From Clostridium sp. D43t1_170807_H7 (lineage in GTDB: Bacteria > Bacillota > Clostridia > Clostridiales > Clostridiaceae): DNA of 64,000 bases. A program made the position numbers and the translations under genes. The notes under the pieces are model-generated. The model was not told the origin of the DNA. It worked only from the letters and a program-made list of their open reading frames with translations, and did no database searches. Positions within the stretch are counted from its first letter, which is position 1. Each line of letters starts with the position of its first letter. The stretch spans positions 85,876 through 149,875 of the forward strand of contig NZ_JADNLK010000008.1 of NCBI RefSeq assembly GCF_015555905.1, read 5' to 3'. Below are positions 63,825 through 64,000 of the stretch, in pieces.

Positions 63825-64000
63825 TGAATACTACCTGCTGTGCAGGTATGTTCAGAGTAGCTTAAGCGGTGAGTATATAAAAAAACTCCTTTTGTCAATA
63901 ATTAAAAAAGGTTCGCAGCCAATTTTAATAGACAAAAGGAGGATCCATATAATGGATAACAATAGTTTATCACATACAAAATATAACTGCAAATACCATA
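63825..64000 (+). mobile_element. IS200/IS605-family insertion sequence, left end, truncated by window edge
   Basis: A subterminal hairpin ACCTGC-TGT-GCAGGT (63833-63847), then a 5' leader with a second inverted repeat CTCCTTTTGTC (63886-63896) / GACAAAAGGAG (63931-63941), then the start of a transposase. The left boundary at about 63825 is approximate; it lies just after the preceding terminator. IS200/IS605 elements have subterminal hairpins rather than terminal inverted repeats, as here. Confidence 0.85.
63952..64000 (+). CDS. tnpA: IS200/IS605-family transposase TnpA, N-terminal fragment only
   Basis: The first 16 codons, MDNNSLSHTKYNCKYH, match the conserved start of Y1-tyrosine transposases of the IS200 group (MDN..SLSHTKWNCKYHIVF). 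The AAAGGAGG ribosome binding site lies in the 3' arm of the leader hairpin, 10 bases upstream, so it is likely sequestered. The rest lies outside the window. Confidence 0.85.
   Translation, partial: MDNNSLSHTKYNCKYH

Overview
The window is a low-GC, AT-rich chromosomal segment from a spore-forming anaerobic Firmicute, most likely Clostridium sensu stricto. This rests on codon and base use, a V-type ATPase operon of nine genes, sporulation-type genes (spoVB, cysteine-rich spore-surface-like proteins), a clostripain-family protease, a 6S RNA and a SAM-I riboswitch. I saw no tRNA, rRNA, CRISPR or prophage genes. I cannot name the species. Most of the window is ordinary conserved chromosome. The only mobile element is an IS200/IS605 element cut by the right edge.

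Layout, left to right. 1-2.6 kb: 3' part of lon and engB. 2.8-4.4 kb: two cysteine/glycine-rich small proteins, an Asn-rich protein, and a candidate C-rich small RNA with its own promoter and terminator. 4.4-12.2 kb: a membrane-anchored protein, a Fur/PerR regulator, two small unknowns, nicotinate phosphoribosyltransferase, a UvrD-type helicase, a secreted small protein and an M20 amidohydrolase. 12.2-12.5 kb: three and a half copies of a 73-bp tandem repeat. 12.5-17.6 kb: an RluA-type pseudouridine synthase, two MOP flippases (one is SpoVB) and between them a decayed catalase gene. 17.7-21.4 kb: a membrane-tethered beta-propeller, a degenerate methyltransferase-like protein and a B12-binding radical SAM protein. 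21.5-30.2 kb: the V-ATPase operon ntpF-I-K-E-C-G-A-B-D, whose rotor subunit keeps the five residues that bind sodium in the Enterococcus hirae enzyme. 30.3-33.1 kb: a TagO/WecA-type transferase, then a SAM-I riboswitch controlling metF and luxS.

33.1-43.2 kb: a 51-residue small protein, an ACT-domain/UPF0210 pair, HelD, a Na/Ca antiporter, and a divergent block consisting of a Cys-rich secreted-looking protein with a SigK-like promoter facing two tandem propeller-plus-coiled-coil proteins with a SigE-like promoter. I read this block as a possible mother-cell (spore envelope) module; it is the best candidate here for something undescribed. 43.2-53.4 kb: a cysteine desulfurase with a Se/S-carrier-like partner, a clostripain-like peptidase, a membrane protein, a Nudix hydrolase, a SprT-like protein, DUF1292, 6S RNA, UPF0291, hprK and an M18 aminopeptidase. 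53.4-60.5 kb: a PHP phosphoesterase, a compact folate operon (pabA-pabB-pabC-folE-HD protein-folP-folB/folK fusion) and a lipoprotein. 60.7-64 kb: a pyruvate-kinase-like protein without the C-terminal domain, an APC permease, a small membrane protein and the IS200/IS605 left end.

Several annotated starts were moved to codons with a proper ribosome binding site; the reasons are given per gene. All functional calls come from reading motifs in the translations; no database search was run.
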